Source: Balanoglossus misakiensis
Lineage: Eukaryota; Hemichordata
Length of the DNA: 64,000 bases
Direction of reading: 5' to 3'
Assembly (NCBI GenBank): GCA_040954595.2
Contig: CM082581.2
Coordinates: forward strand, 2,046,001-2,110,000
Positions 1-12,100 of this stretch are shown piece after piece. The stretch's first letter is position 1; each line of letters begins with the position of its first letter. The notes under the pieces were generated by a model. It ran no database searches, was not told the DNA's origin, and saw nothing but the letters and a program-made list of their open reading frames with translations. Made by a program: the position numbers and the translations under genes.

Positions 1-1253
1 TCACCCAACATTTGGGCAGAAAATGTTGACCCATAGTGGTCCATGTCCAACAAAAACCAGACCTCTAGCCCTTTTGGTTAGCCTAGAATTAAGTATGCAC
101 ATAATTAATTAGTTAAGCAGGTGTCACAGGTGACCCAAAACTTTGGCTTTTCATTATGGCCCCATACCTCCAAACGCCAAGGCTGTATCTGCTGTGGATG
201 TCGAGATATGCAAAAGTAGGTCAAAGGTCACCCGAGGTCACCCAACATTTGGGCAAAATATTTTGACCCCATACTCGTCCATGTATAACAAAAACAAAAC
301 CTCTAGGTCTATTGGTTCATCTGTAATTAGGTATGTACATATTTAATGAGGTCAGGAGAGGTCAAAGGGGTCATGAAAAGTAGCAAAATTTTTGAATCAC
401 ATACAAATCCACATACATCAAAAACCAAACTTATAGCCCTATTGGTTAGCCTGGAATTAGATATGCAGAAAAATCATGCGTCAAAAGTAGGTCAAAGGTC
501 ATTGCCAAAATTACCAAAATATTGATAGCTTATTCTTGGCATATGATGATTCATATCCGTAAAAAGAATTTCTGTGCTATCAATTTTTAGGCTAGAAAGG
601 GAATTTTTACTTTTTAATCGTTTTTCACAAAATCCAATATGGCCGCCATAATCTTCCACAAATCACATTCCTCTTCGCAAACTTGATAGACATCTGTTTA
701 ATGACCACACACACCAAATCTTGTGACTCAGTTATCACCGGTTCTTGAGAAGAAGATTTTTGAAATTTTACTAGGGTTTTTCGAAAATCCAATATGGCCG
801 CCATAATCTTCGACCAATCACAATGATCTTCGCAAACTTGATAGACCTCAGCTTGGTGACCAAATACCCCAAACCGCGTGACTCGGTTATCGCTGGTTCT
901 GGAGAAGAAGATTTTTGAAATTTTGACCAGATTTCAGAAAAACAACTGTAGCAAAAAAACTGCAACATCGACAGCAAAATATCCCATTACAAAAATGATG
1001 GGCAAAAGGTACACTACCAGCACACCAAATCTGAAGTAAATCTGACTTGTAGTTTCTGAGATCTGAGATTTGCATTTTTTCAGAAAATCCAATATGGCCG
1101 CCATGTCACGTGACTAATTAAAAATTCAAGAGTTCAATGCACGACTACCCATTGACCTTGACCACTGTAGCAAGTTTGAGAAGTGTACCTGCAGCGGTGT
1201 CTGAGATCTAGAGCGACAAAGAAATGACAGAAGAATAAAGAAAGAAAGAAAGA
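1..1253 (+). repeat. 1.43-kb tandem unit 0 (5' end outside window)
   Basis: This is the 3' part of the first of eleven related units. The unit ends in a purine-rich AATAAAGAAAG-type tail and is followed directly by the head of the next unit (TTAAAGCTGCAAGCAGC). Inside are two module types. One is built on AGGTCA direct repeats: a perfect DR1 at 218-230 and at 489-501, and a DR3-type pair at 359-373. The other is built on a CCAATATGGCCGCCAT phrase followed by a CCAAT box. GTCACGTGAC lies at 1105-1114. No coding function is supported. Confidence 0.85.
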
Positions 1254-2681
1254 ATTAAAGCTGCAAGCAGCATTGTCGGGCCCAAGCGCTGATCTTGAAT
1301 TATATATGCACAGTATGAATGAGAAGAAACAGAATTTTCTATCGGGTGTATTATCTCATGACATAACAAGGGTGTATGTATTTTTGCTGCTGAAATAGGG
1401 TAAAGTAGGTCAAAGGTCACCTGAGGTCATCCAACATTTGGGCAAAAAATTTTGACCCATGCTGGGCCATGTCCAACAAAAACCAAAACTCTAGCTCTAT
1501 TGGTTCGCGTGTAATTAGGTATGTGCATATTTAATGAGGTCAGCAGGTGTCACAGGTGACCCAAAAATTTGGCTTTACATTTAGGTCCCATCCTGCCAAA
1601 TGCCAAGGCTGTATCTGCTCTGGATGTTGAGATATGCGAAAGAAGGTCAAAGGTCACCAGAGGTCACCCAACATTTGGGCAAAAAAATTTGATCCCATAC
1701 TGGTTCATGTACAACAAAAACCAAACCTCTAGCTCTATTGGTTCGCCCGTAATTAGCTATGCACATAATTAATGAGGTCAGCAGAGGTCAAAGGGGTCAT
1801 GAAAAGTAGCAAAATTTTTTGATCACACACTAATCCACATGTATCAAAAACCAAACGTCTAGCCCTATAGGTTAGCCTGGTATTAGATATGCAGAAAAAA
1901 TAACATGTGAAAAGTAGGTCAAAGGTCATGTGAAAAATCGCCAAAAATTTGTAACATATTTTAGTCACATGACGATTGATATCCATACAAAGAATTTCTA
2001 TGCTATCAATTTTTAGACTAGAAAAAGGAATTTCATTTTTTCGATGCTTTTTACAGATTCCAATATGGCCGCCATAATCTTCGACCAATCACAATGTTCT
2101 TTGCAAACTTGATAGACATCAGTGTAGTGACCATACTCCCCGAATCTTGTGACTCAGTTATCGCCTGTTCTGGAGAAGAAGATTTTGGGAGTTTTACTAT
2201 GGTTTTTCGAAAATCCAATATGGCCGCCATAATCTTCGACCAATCACAATGATCTTCGCAAACTTGATAGACCTCAGTTAGGTGACCCCATACCCCAAAC
2301 CGCGTGACTCCGTTATCGCCGGTTCTGGAGAAGAAGATTTTTGAAATTTTGACCAGATTTCAGAAAAACAACTGTAGCAGAAAAACTGCAACATTGACAG
2401 CAAAATATCCAATTACAAAAATGATGGGCAGAAGGTACACTATCAGCACGCCAAATCTGAAGTCAATCTGACTTGCAGTTTCTGAGATCTGAGATTTGCA
2501 TTTTTTCAGAAAATCCAATATGGCCGCCATGTCACGTGACTAATTAAAAATTCACGGGTTCAATGCACGACTACTCATTGACCTTGACCACTGTAGCAAG
2601 TTTGAGAATTGTACCTGCAGCGGTGTCTGAGATCTAGAGCGATAAAAAATGGACAGGAGAATAAAGAAAGAAAGAAAGAAT
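1254..2681 (+). repeat. 1.43-kb tandem unit 1, head type B
   Basis: The unit starts with the TTAAAGCTGCAAGCAGC head and runs on as CATTGTCGGGCCCAAGCGCTGATC, which is the type B head also seen in units 5 and 10. DR1 motifs lie at 1407-1419 and near 1645 and 1916, and the pair at 1414-1429 is a DR4. GTCACGTGAC is intact at 2531-2540. The unit ends in a GAAAG-rich tail. Confidence 0.85.
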
Positions 2682-4312
2682 TAAACCTGCAAGCAGCATT
2701 GTCCGGGCCCAAGCTCTATTATCTGATCTGATTATTAGATATGCACATATGTGTTTTATCCCATGAAATATAAAGATTATATCTATGTTTGGTGCTGAAA
2801 TAGTGTTAAGTAGGCCAAAGGTCACCCGAGGTCACCCAAAATTTGGGCAGAAAATTTTGACCCATAGTGGTCCATGTCCAACAAAAACCAGACCTCTAGC
2901 CCTTTTGGTTAGCCCGGAATTAGGTATGCAGATAAATAATGCGTAAAGCAGGTGTCACAGATGACCCAAAACTTTGGCTTTTCATTATGGCCCCATACCT
3001 CCAAATGTCAAGGCTGTACCTGCTTTGGATGCCGAGATATGCAAAAGTAGGTCAAAGGTCATCTGAGGTCATCCAAAATTTGGGCAGAAAATTTTGACTC
3101 ATAGTGGTCCATGTCCAACAAAAACCAGACCTCTAGCCCTTTTGGTTAGCCCGGAATTAGGTATGCACATAAATAGTGAGTAAAGCAGGCGTCACAGGTG
3201 ACCCAAAACTTTGGCTTTTCATTATGGCCCCATACCTCCAAATGCCAAGGCTGTGCCTGCTTTGGATGCTGAGATATGCAAAAGTAGGTCAAAGGTCATC
3301 TGAGGTCATCCAAAATTTGGGCAAAAAATTTTGACCCCATACTGGTCCATGTCCAACAAAAACCAAACCTCTAGCTCAATTGGTTCGCCTGTAATTAGCT
3401 ATGCACATAATTAATGAGGTCAGCAGAGGTCAAAGGGGTCATGAAAAGTAGCAAAATATTTTGATCACACACTAATCCACATTCATCAAAAACCAAACGT
3501 CTAGCCCTACAGGTTAGCCTGGAATTAGATATGCAGAAATAATAACGTGTGATAAGTAGGTCAAAGGTCATGTGAAAAATCGCCAAAAATTTGTAACATA
3601 TTGTAGTCATATGACGATTGATATCCATAAAAAGAATTTGTATGCTATTAATTTTTATACTAGAAAAAGGAATTTTAATTTTTCACTGCTTTTTACAAAA
3701 TCCAATATGGCCGCCATAATCTTCGACCAATCACATTCCTCTTCCCAAACTTGATAGACATCTGTTTAATGAACACACACACCAAATCTTGCGACTCGGT
3801 TATCGCCGGTTCTTGAGAAGAAGATTTTTGAAATTTTACTAGGGTTTTTCGAAAATCCAATATGGCCGCCATAATCTTCGACCAATCACAATGATCTTCG
3901 CAAACTTGATAGACATCAGTTAGGTGACCACATACCCCAAACTCCGTGTCTCGGTTATCACCGGTTCTGGAGAAGAAGATTTTTGAAATTTAAGCCAGAT
4001 TTCAGAAAAAAAATTGTAGCAAAAAAACTGCAACTTTGTCAGCATAATTTCCAATTACAAAAATGATTGACAGAAGGTAGTCTACCTGCACGCCAAATTT
4101 GAAGTTGATCTGACTCGTAGTTTCTGAGATCTGAGATTTGCATTTTTTCAGAAAATCCAAGATGGCCGCCAGGTCATGTGACTAATTAAAAATTCATGGG
4201 TTCAATGCACGACTACTCATTGACCTTGACCACTGTAGCAAGTTTGAGAACTGTACCTGCAGTGGTGTCTGAGATCTAGAGCGACAAAGAATTGACAGAA
4301 GAATAAAGAAAG
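2682..4312 (+). repeat. Tandem unit 2, head type A, one extra module
   Basis: The type A head reads GGGCCCAAGCTCTATTATC. At about 1.63 kb this unit is roughly 200 bp longer than its neighbours, because the receptor-site module occurs one extra time (near 2820, 3040 and 3280). The first DR1 is altered to AGGCCAAAGGTCA. The E-box near the end reads GTCATGTGAC (4173-4182), which is the TpG form of CACGTG. Confidence 0.85.
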
Positions 4313-5744
4313 ATTAAAGCTGCAAGCAGCATTGTCCGGGCCCAAGCTCTATTATCTGATCTGATTATTAGATATGCACATAATTAAAGAGTAGAAACAT
4401 AATGCTGTGTTTTACCCCATAAAATATCAAGGTTATATCTATGCTTGGTGTTGATAAAGTGTTAAGTAGGTCAAAGGTCACCCAGAGGTCACCCACAATT
4501 TGGGCAGAAAATTGTGACCCATAGTAGTCCATGTCCAACAAAAACCAGATATCTAGCCCTTTTGGTTAGCCCAGAATTAGGTATACACATAAATAATGAG
4601 TAAGCAGGTGTCACAGGTGACCCAAAACTTTGGCTTTTCATTATGGCCCCATACCTCCAAACGCCAAGGCTGTATCTGCTGTGGATGTCAAGATATGCAA
4701 AAGTAGGTCAAAGGTCACCCGAGGTCACCCAACATTTGGGCAAAATAGTTTCACCCCATACTGGTCCATGTATAACAAAAACAAAACCTCTAGGTCTATT
4801 GGTTCACCTGTAATTAGGTATGTGCATATTTAATGAGGTCAGCAGAGGTCAAAGGGGTCATGAAAAGTAGCAACATTTTTTGATCACATACAAATCCACA
4901 TACATCAAAAACCAAACTTATAGCCCTATTGGTTAGCCTGGAATTAGATATGCAGAAAAATGATGCGTCAAAAGTAGGTCAAAGGTCATTGCCAAAATTA
5001 CCAAAATATTTATAGCTTATTCTTGGCATATGATGATTCATATCCATAAAAAGAATTTCTGTGCTATCAATTTTTAGGCTAGAAAGGGAATTTTTTCTTT
5101 TTAATCGTTTTTCACAAAATCCAATATGGCCACCATAATCTTCGACCAATCACATTCCCCTTCGCAAACTTGTTAGACATCTGTTTAATGACCACACACA
5201 CCAAATCTTGTGACTCGGTTATCGCCGATTCTTGAGAAGAAGATTTTTGAAATTTTACTAGGGTTTTTCGAAAATCCAATATGGCCGCCGTAATCTTCGA
5301 CCAATCACAATGATCTTCGCAAACTTGATAGACATCAGTTAGGTGACCACATACCCTAAACCCCGTGTCTCGGTTATCACCGGTTCTGGAGAAGAAGATT
5401 TTTGAAATTTAAGCCAGATTTCAGAAAAAAAATTGTAGCAAAAAAACTGCAACTTTGTCAGCATAATTTCCAATTACAAAAATGATTGACAGAAGGTAGT
5501 CTACCTGCACGCCAAATTTGAAGTCGATCTGACTTGTAGTTTCTGAGATCTGAGATTTGCATTTTTTCAGAAAATCCAATATGGCCGCCAGGTCACGTGA
5601 CTAATTAAAAATTCATGGGTTCAATGCACGACTACTCATTGACCTTGACCACTGTAGCAAGTTTGAAAACTGTACCTGCAGTGGTGTCTGAGATCTAGAG
5701 CGACAAAGAATTGACATAAGAATAAAGAAAGAAAGAAAGAAAGA
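4313..5744 (+). repeat. Tandem unit 3, head type A
   Basis: This is a type A unit with three DR1 modules (near 4470, 4706 and 4975). The first is followed by AGGTCACCCAGAGGTCA, a 5-bp-spaced direct repeat. GTCACGTGAC is intact at 5592-5601. The purine tail runs straight into hairpin array 1. Confidence 0.85.
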
Positions 5745-5980
5745 CTGAAAAATACCAACGAAACCAATAGGGCCCAAGCCTGGCTTGGCTTGGGCCCTAA
5801 AGAAGGAAAGACAGAAAAACCCCAACGAAACCAATAGGGCCCAAGCGCTGGCTTGCGCTTGGGCCCTAAAAACCCCAACGAAACCAATAGGGCCCAAGCG
5901 CTTGCTTGCGCTTGGGCCCTAAAAACCCCAACGAAACCAATAGGGCCCAATCGCTGGTATGCGCTTGGGCCCTAAATATA
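5745..5980. repeat. Hairpin array 1 (four hairpins)
   Basis: Four GC-rich inverted repeats lie at 5768-5799, 5835-5868, 5888-5921 and 5941-5974. A typical stem is TAGGGCCCAAGCGC paired with its exact reverse complement across a 6-nt loop (TGGCTT, TTGCTT or TGGTAT). The last three have a pitch of 53 bp, with a conserved linker containing CCAACGAAACCAA. The first gap is 67 bp because it includes an extra GAAGGAAAGACAG piece. The fourth hairpin has one stem mismatch (AATCG opposite CGCTT). Confidence 0.9.
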
Positions 5981-6025
5981 TCCGCATTGATAGAATAAAC
6001 CTGCAGAAGTCAGGTTGGTATTTAC

Positions 6026-6127
6026 CTTGTTTTGTATGTTAGCATCAGCTTTGTGTTCCAATAACAATCTGACAAGGCCTTCACCATCATCCCTCCTTGC
6101 TGCATCATGCAAAGGGGTGTCTCCTGT
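6026..6127 (-). CDS. Ankyrin exon a (last in window)
   Basis: The exon is 102 nt and phase 0, begins TGDTPLHDAARR and ends ADANIQNK, followed by GTAAAT. Downstream (lower coordinates) lies hairpin array 1. It is the only ankyrin exon between array blocks I and II. Confidence 0.8.
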
Positions 6128-9100
6128 CTGTAAGTAATGAAGGAGGAGCATGAGAATAATGTCACAAAATTGAAATGTAATGTGAAATTTCCTTAAACAA
6201 AAAAAAACAACAATTAAAGCTGCAAGCAGCATTGTCCGGGCCCAAGCTCTATTATCTGATCAGATTATTAGATATGCACATAATTAATGAGTAGAAACAT
6301 AATGCTGTGTTTTATCCCATGAAATATCAAGGTTATATCTATGTTTGGTGCTGATATAGTGTTAAGTAGGTCAAAGGTCATCTGAGGTCACCCAAAATTT
6401 GGGCAGAAAATTTTGACCCATAGTGGTCCATGTCCAACAAAAACCAGACCTCTAGCCCTTTTGGTTAGCCCGGAATTAGGTATGCACATAAATAATGAGT
6501 AAAGCAGGTGTCACAGGTGACCCAAAACTTTGGCTTTTCATTATTGCCCCATACCTCCAAACGCCAAGGCTGTATCTGCTGTGGATGTCGAGATATGCAA
6601 AAGTAGGTCAAAGGTCACCCGAGGTCACCCAACATTTGGGCAAAAAAATTTGACCCCATACTGGTCCATGTCCAACAAAAACCAAACCTCTAGCTCAATT
6701 GGTTCGCCTGTAATTAGCTATGCACATAATTAATGAGGTCAGCAGAGGTCAAAGGGGTCATGAAAAGTAGCAAAATATTTTGATCACACACTAATCCACA
6801 TGCATCAAAAACAGAACGTCTAGCCCTATAGGTTAGCCTGGAAATAGATATGCAGAAATAATAATGTGTGAAAAGTAGGTCAAAGGTCATGTGAAAAATC
6901 GCCAAAAATTTGTAACATATTGTAGTCATATGACGATTGATATCCATAAAAAGAATTTGTATGCTATTAATTTTTATACTAGAAAAAGGAATTTTAATTT
7001 TTCACTGCTTTTTACAAAATCCAATATGGCCGCCATAATCTTCGACCAATCACATTCCTCTTCGCAAACTTGATAGACATCTGTTTAATGACCACACACA
7101 CCAAATCTTGCGACTCGGCTATCGCCGGTTCTTGAGAAGAAGATTTTTGAAATTTTACTAGGGTTTTTCGAAAATCCAATATGGCCGCCATAATCTTCGA
7201 CCAATCACAATGATCTTCGCAAACTTGATAGACATCAGTTAGGTGACCACATACCCCAAACCCCGTGTCTCGGTTATCACCGGTTCTGGAGAAGAAGATT
7301 TTTGAAATTTAAGTCAGATTTCAGAAAAAAAATTGTAGCAAAAAAACTGCAACTTTGTCAGCATAATTTTCAATTACAAAAATGATTGACAGACGGTAGT
7401 CTACCTGCACGCCAAATTTGAAGTTGATCTGACTTGTAGTTTCTGAGATCTGAGATTTGCATTTTTTCAGAAAATCCAAGATGGCCGCCAGGTCATGTGA
7501 CTAATTAAAAATTCATGGGTTCAATGCACGACTACTCATTGACCTTGACCACTGTAGCAAGTTTGAGAACTGTACCTGCAGTGGTGTCTGAGATCTAGAG
7601 CGACAAAGAATTGACAGAAGAATAAAGAAAGAAGAAAGAAAGAAAGAATTAAAGCTGCGAGCAGCATTGTCGGGCCCAAGCGCTGATCTTGAATTATATA
7701 TGCACAGTATGAATGAGAAGAAGCAGAATTTTCTATCGGATGTATTATCTCATGACATATCAAGGATGTGTGTATTTTTGCTGCTGAAATAGGGTGAAGT
7801 AGGTCAAAGGTCACCTGAGGTCACCCAACATTTGGGAATTTTTTTTTGACCCATACTGGTCCTTGTCCAACAAAAACCAAAACTCTAGCTCTATTGGTTC
7901 GCCTGTAATTAGCTATGTGCATATTTAATGAGGTCAGCAGGTGTCACAGGTGACCCAAAAATGTGGCTTTAAATTTTGGTCCCATCCTGTCAAATGCCAT
8001 GGCAGTATCTGCTCTGGATGCTGAGATATGCGAAAGTAGGTCAAAGGTCACCAGAGGTCACCCAACATTTGGGCAAAAAATTTTGATCCCATACTGGTCC
8101 ATGTCCAACAAAAACCAAACCTCTAGCTCTATTGGTTCGCCTGTAATTAGCTATGCACATAATTAATGAGGTCAGCAGAGGTCAAAGGGGTCATGAAAAG
8201 TAGCAAAATATTTTGATCACACACTAATCCACATTCATCAAAAACCAAACGTCTAGCCCTACAGGTTAGCCTGGAATTAGATATGCAGAAATAATAACGT
8301 GTGATAAGTAGGTCAAAGGTCATGTGAAAAATCGCCAAAAAATTGTAACATATTTTAGTCACATGACGATTGATATCCATGAAAAGAATTTGTATGCTAT
8401 CAATTTTTAGACTAGAAAAAGGAATTTCAATTTTTCACTGCTTTTTACAAAATCCAATATGGCCGCCATAATCTTCGACCAATCACAATGTTCTTTGCAA
8501 ACTTGATAGACATCAGTGTAGTGACCATACTCCCCGAATCTTGCGACTCAGTCATCGCCCGTTCTGGAGAAGAAGATTTTTGGAGTTTAACTATGGTTTT
8601 TCGAAAATCCAATATGGCCGCCATAATCTTCGACCAATCACAATGATCTTCGCAAACTTGATAGACATCAGTTAGGTGACCACATACCCCAAACCCCGTG
8701 TCTCGGTTATCACCGGTTCTGGAGAAGAAGATTTTTGAAATTTAAGCCAGATTTCAGAAAAAAAATTGTAGCAAAAAACTGCAACACTGTAGCAAAATTT
8801 CCAATTACAAAAATGATGGGTAGAAGGTAGTCTACCTGCATGCCAAATTTGAAGTCGATCTGACTTGTAGTTTCTGAGATCTGAGATTTGAATTTTTTCA
8901 GAAAATCCAATATGGCCGCCAGGTCACGTGACTAATTAAGTATTCACAAGTCACTGCACATCTACTCATAGACCTTGACCACTGTAGCAAGTTTGAGCAG
9001 TGTACCTGCAGTAGTTTCAGAGATTTAGTTGGCCGAAGAATTGACACAAGAATAAAGAAAGAAAGAAAGAAAGCAAGAAAGAATTAAAGCTGCAAGCAGC

Positions 9101-12100
9101 ATTGTCCGGGCCCAAGCTCTATTATCTGATCAGATTATTAGATATGCACATAATTAATGAGTAGAAACATAATGCTGTGTTTTATACCATGAAATATCAA
9201 GGTTATATCTATGCTTGGTGTTGATATAGTGTTAAGTAGGTCAGAGGTCACCCACAATTTTGGCAGAAAATTTTGACCCATAGTGGTCCATGTCCAACAA
9301 AAACCAGACCTCTAGCCCTTTTGGTTAGCCCGGAATTAGGTATGCACATAAATAATGAGTTAAACAGGTGTCACAGGTGACCCAAAACTTTGGCTTTTCA
9401 TTATGGCCCCATACCTCCAAACACCAAGGCTGTATCTGCTGTGGATGTCGAGATATGGAAAAGTAGGTCAAAGGTCACCCGAGGTCACCCAACATTTGGG
9501 CAAAATATTTTGACCCCATACTGGTCCATGTATAACAAAAACAAAACCTCTAGGTCTATTGGTTCATCATTAATTAGGTATGCGCATATTTAATGAGGTC
9601 ACCAGAGGTCAAAGGGGTCATGAAAAGTAGCAAAATTTTTTGATCACATACAAATCCACATACATCAAAAACCAAACTTATAGCCCTATTGGTTAGCCTG
9701 GAATTAGATATGCAGAAAAATGATTCGTCAAAAGTAGGTCAAAGGTCATTGCCAAAATTACCAAAATATTTATAGCTTATTCTTGTCATATGATGATTCA
9801 TATCCATAAAAAGAATTTCTGTGCTATCAATTTTTAGGCTAGAAAGGGAATTTTTACTTTTTAATCGTTTTTCACAACATCCAATATGGCCGCCATAATC
9901 TTCGACCAATCACATTCCTCTTAGCAAACTTGATAGACATCTGTTTAATGACCACACACACCAAATCTTGTGACTCGGTTATTGCCGGTTCTTGAGAAGA
10001 AGATTTTTGAAATTTTACTAGGGTTTTTCGAAAATCCAATATGGCCGCCAAAATCTTCGACCAATCACAATGATCTTCGCAAACTTGATAGACATCAGGT
10101 AGGTGACCACATACACCAAACCCTGTGTCTCGGTTATTGCCGGTTCTGGAGAAGAAGATTTTTGAAATTTAAGCCAGATTTCAGAAAAAAAATTGTAGCA
10201 AAAAACTGCAACTTTGTCAGCATAATTTCCAATTACAAAAATGATGGGCAGAAGGTAGTCTACCAGCATGCCAAATTTGAAGTCGATCTGACTTGTAGTT
10301 TCTGAGATCTGAGATTTGCATTTTTTTAGAAAATCCAAGATGGCTGCCAGGTCACGTGACTAATTAAAAATTCAAGGGTTCAATGCACGACTACTCATTG
10401 ACCTCGACCACTGTAGCAAGTTTCAGAGGTGTACCTGCAGCGGTGTCTGAGATCTCGTGGGTCAAAGAATTGACACAAGAATAAAGAAAGAAAGAAAGAA
10501 AGAAAGTATTAAAGCTGCAAGCAGCATTGTCCGGGCCCAAGCTCTATTATCTGATCAGATTATTAGATATGCACATAATTAATGAGTAGAAACATAATGC
10601 TGTGTTTTATCCCATGAAATATCAAGGTTATATCTATGTTTGGTGTTGATATAGTGTTAAGTAGGTCAAAGGTCACCCAGAGGTCACCCACAATTTGGGT
10701 AGAAAATTTTGATCCATAGTGGTCCATGTCCAACAAAAACCAGACCTCTAGCCCTTTTGGTTAGCCCGGAATTAGGTATGCACATAAATAATGAGTTAAG
10801 CAGGTGTCAAAGGTGACCCAACACTTTGGCTTTTCATTATGGCCCCATACCTCCAAACGCCAAGGTTGTATCTGCTGTGGATGTCGAGATATGCAAAAGT
10901 AGGTCAAAGGTCACCCGAGGTCACCCAACATTTGGGCAAAATATTTTGACCCCATACTGGTCCATGTATAACAAAAACAAAACCTCTAGGTCTATTGGTT
11001 CATCATTAATTAGGTATGCGCATATTTAATGAGGTCACCAGAGGTCAAAGGGGTCATGAAAAGTAGCAACATTTTTTGATCACATACAAATCCACATACA
11101 TCAAAAACCAAACTTATAGCCCTATTGGTAAGCCTGGAATTAGATATGCAGAAAAATGATGCGTCAAAAGTAGGTCAAAGGTCATTGCCAAAATTACCAA
11201 AATATTTATAGCTTATTCTTGTCATATGATGATTCATATCCATAAAAAGAATTTCTGTGTTATCAATTTTTAGGCTAGAAAAGGAATTTTTACTTTTTAA
11301 TCGTTTTTCACAAAATCCAATATGGCCGCCATAATCTTCGACCAATCACATTCCCCTTCGCAAACTTGATAGACACCTGTTTAATGACCACACACACCAA
11401 ATCTTGTGACTCGGTTATCGCCCGTTCTTGAGAAGAAGATTTTTGAAGTTTTACTATGGTTTTTCGAAAATCCAATATGGCCGCCATAATCTTCGACCAA
11501 TCACAATGATCTTTGCAAACTTGATAGACATCAGTTAGGTGACCACATACCCCAAACCGCGTGACTCAGTTATCACCGGTTCTGGAGAAGAAGATTTTTG
11601 AAATTTAAGCCAGATTTCAGAAAAAAAATTGTAGCAAAAAAACTGCAACATTTACAGCAAAATATCCAATTACAAAAATGATGGGGAGAAGGTAGACTAC
11701 CTGCACACCAAATTTGAAGTCGATCTGACTTGTAGTTTCTGAGATCTGAGATTTGCATTTTTTCAGAAAATCCAATATGGCCGCCAGGTCACGTGACTAA
11801 TTAAAAATTCACAGGTTCAATGCACGACTACTCATTGACCTTGACCACTGTAGCAAGTTTCAGAAGTGTACCTGCAGCGGTGTCTGAGATCTAGAGCGAC
11901 AAAGAATTGACACAAGAATAAAGAAAGAAAGAAAGAAAGAAGAAAGAAAAACCCCAACGAAACCAATAGGGCCCAAGCGCTGGTATGCGCTTGGGCCCTA
12001 AAAATTCCAACGAAACCAATACGGGCCCAAGCCTGGCTTGGCTTGGGCCCGTAAAAATTCCAACGAAACCAATAGGGCCCAAGCGCTTGCTTGCGCTTGG

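Noticed and set aside
143-346. A 67-codon open frame repeated in nine of the 1.43-kb units (143, 1569, 4630, 6530, 7963, 9390, 10826, 13480, 16337)
   Set aside because: Differences between copies change amino acids freely (for example Phe/Leu, Pro/Leu, Lys/Glu) without a visible excess of silent changes. The length is kept only because the units are alike.
1753-2088. Minus-strand open frames of about 77 codons in many units
   Set aside because: They are shadows of the same repeated modules, without motifs or start context.
2521-2537. CArG/SRF site in CCAATATGG
   Set aside because: There are only five A/T bases between CC and GG; the SRF site needs six.
5613-5950. Minus-strand frames rich in GPIGFVG and RAQAQ
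   Set aside because: They are translations of the hairpin arrays and vanish outside them.
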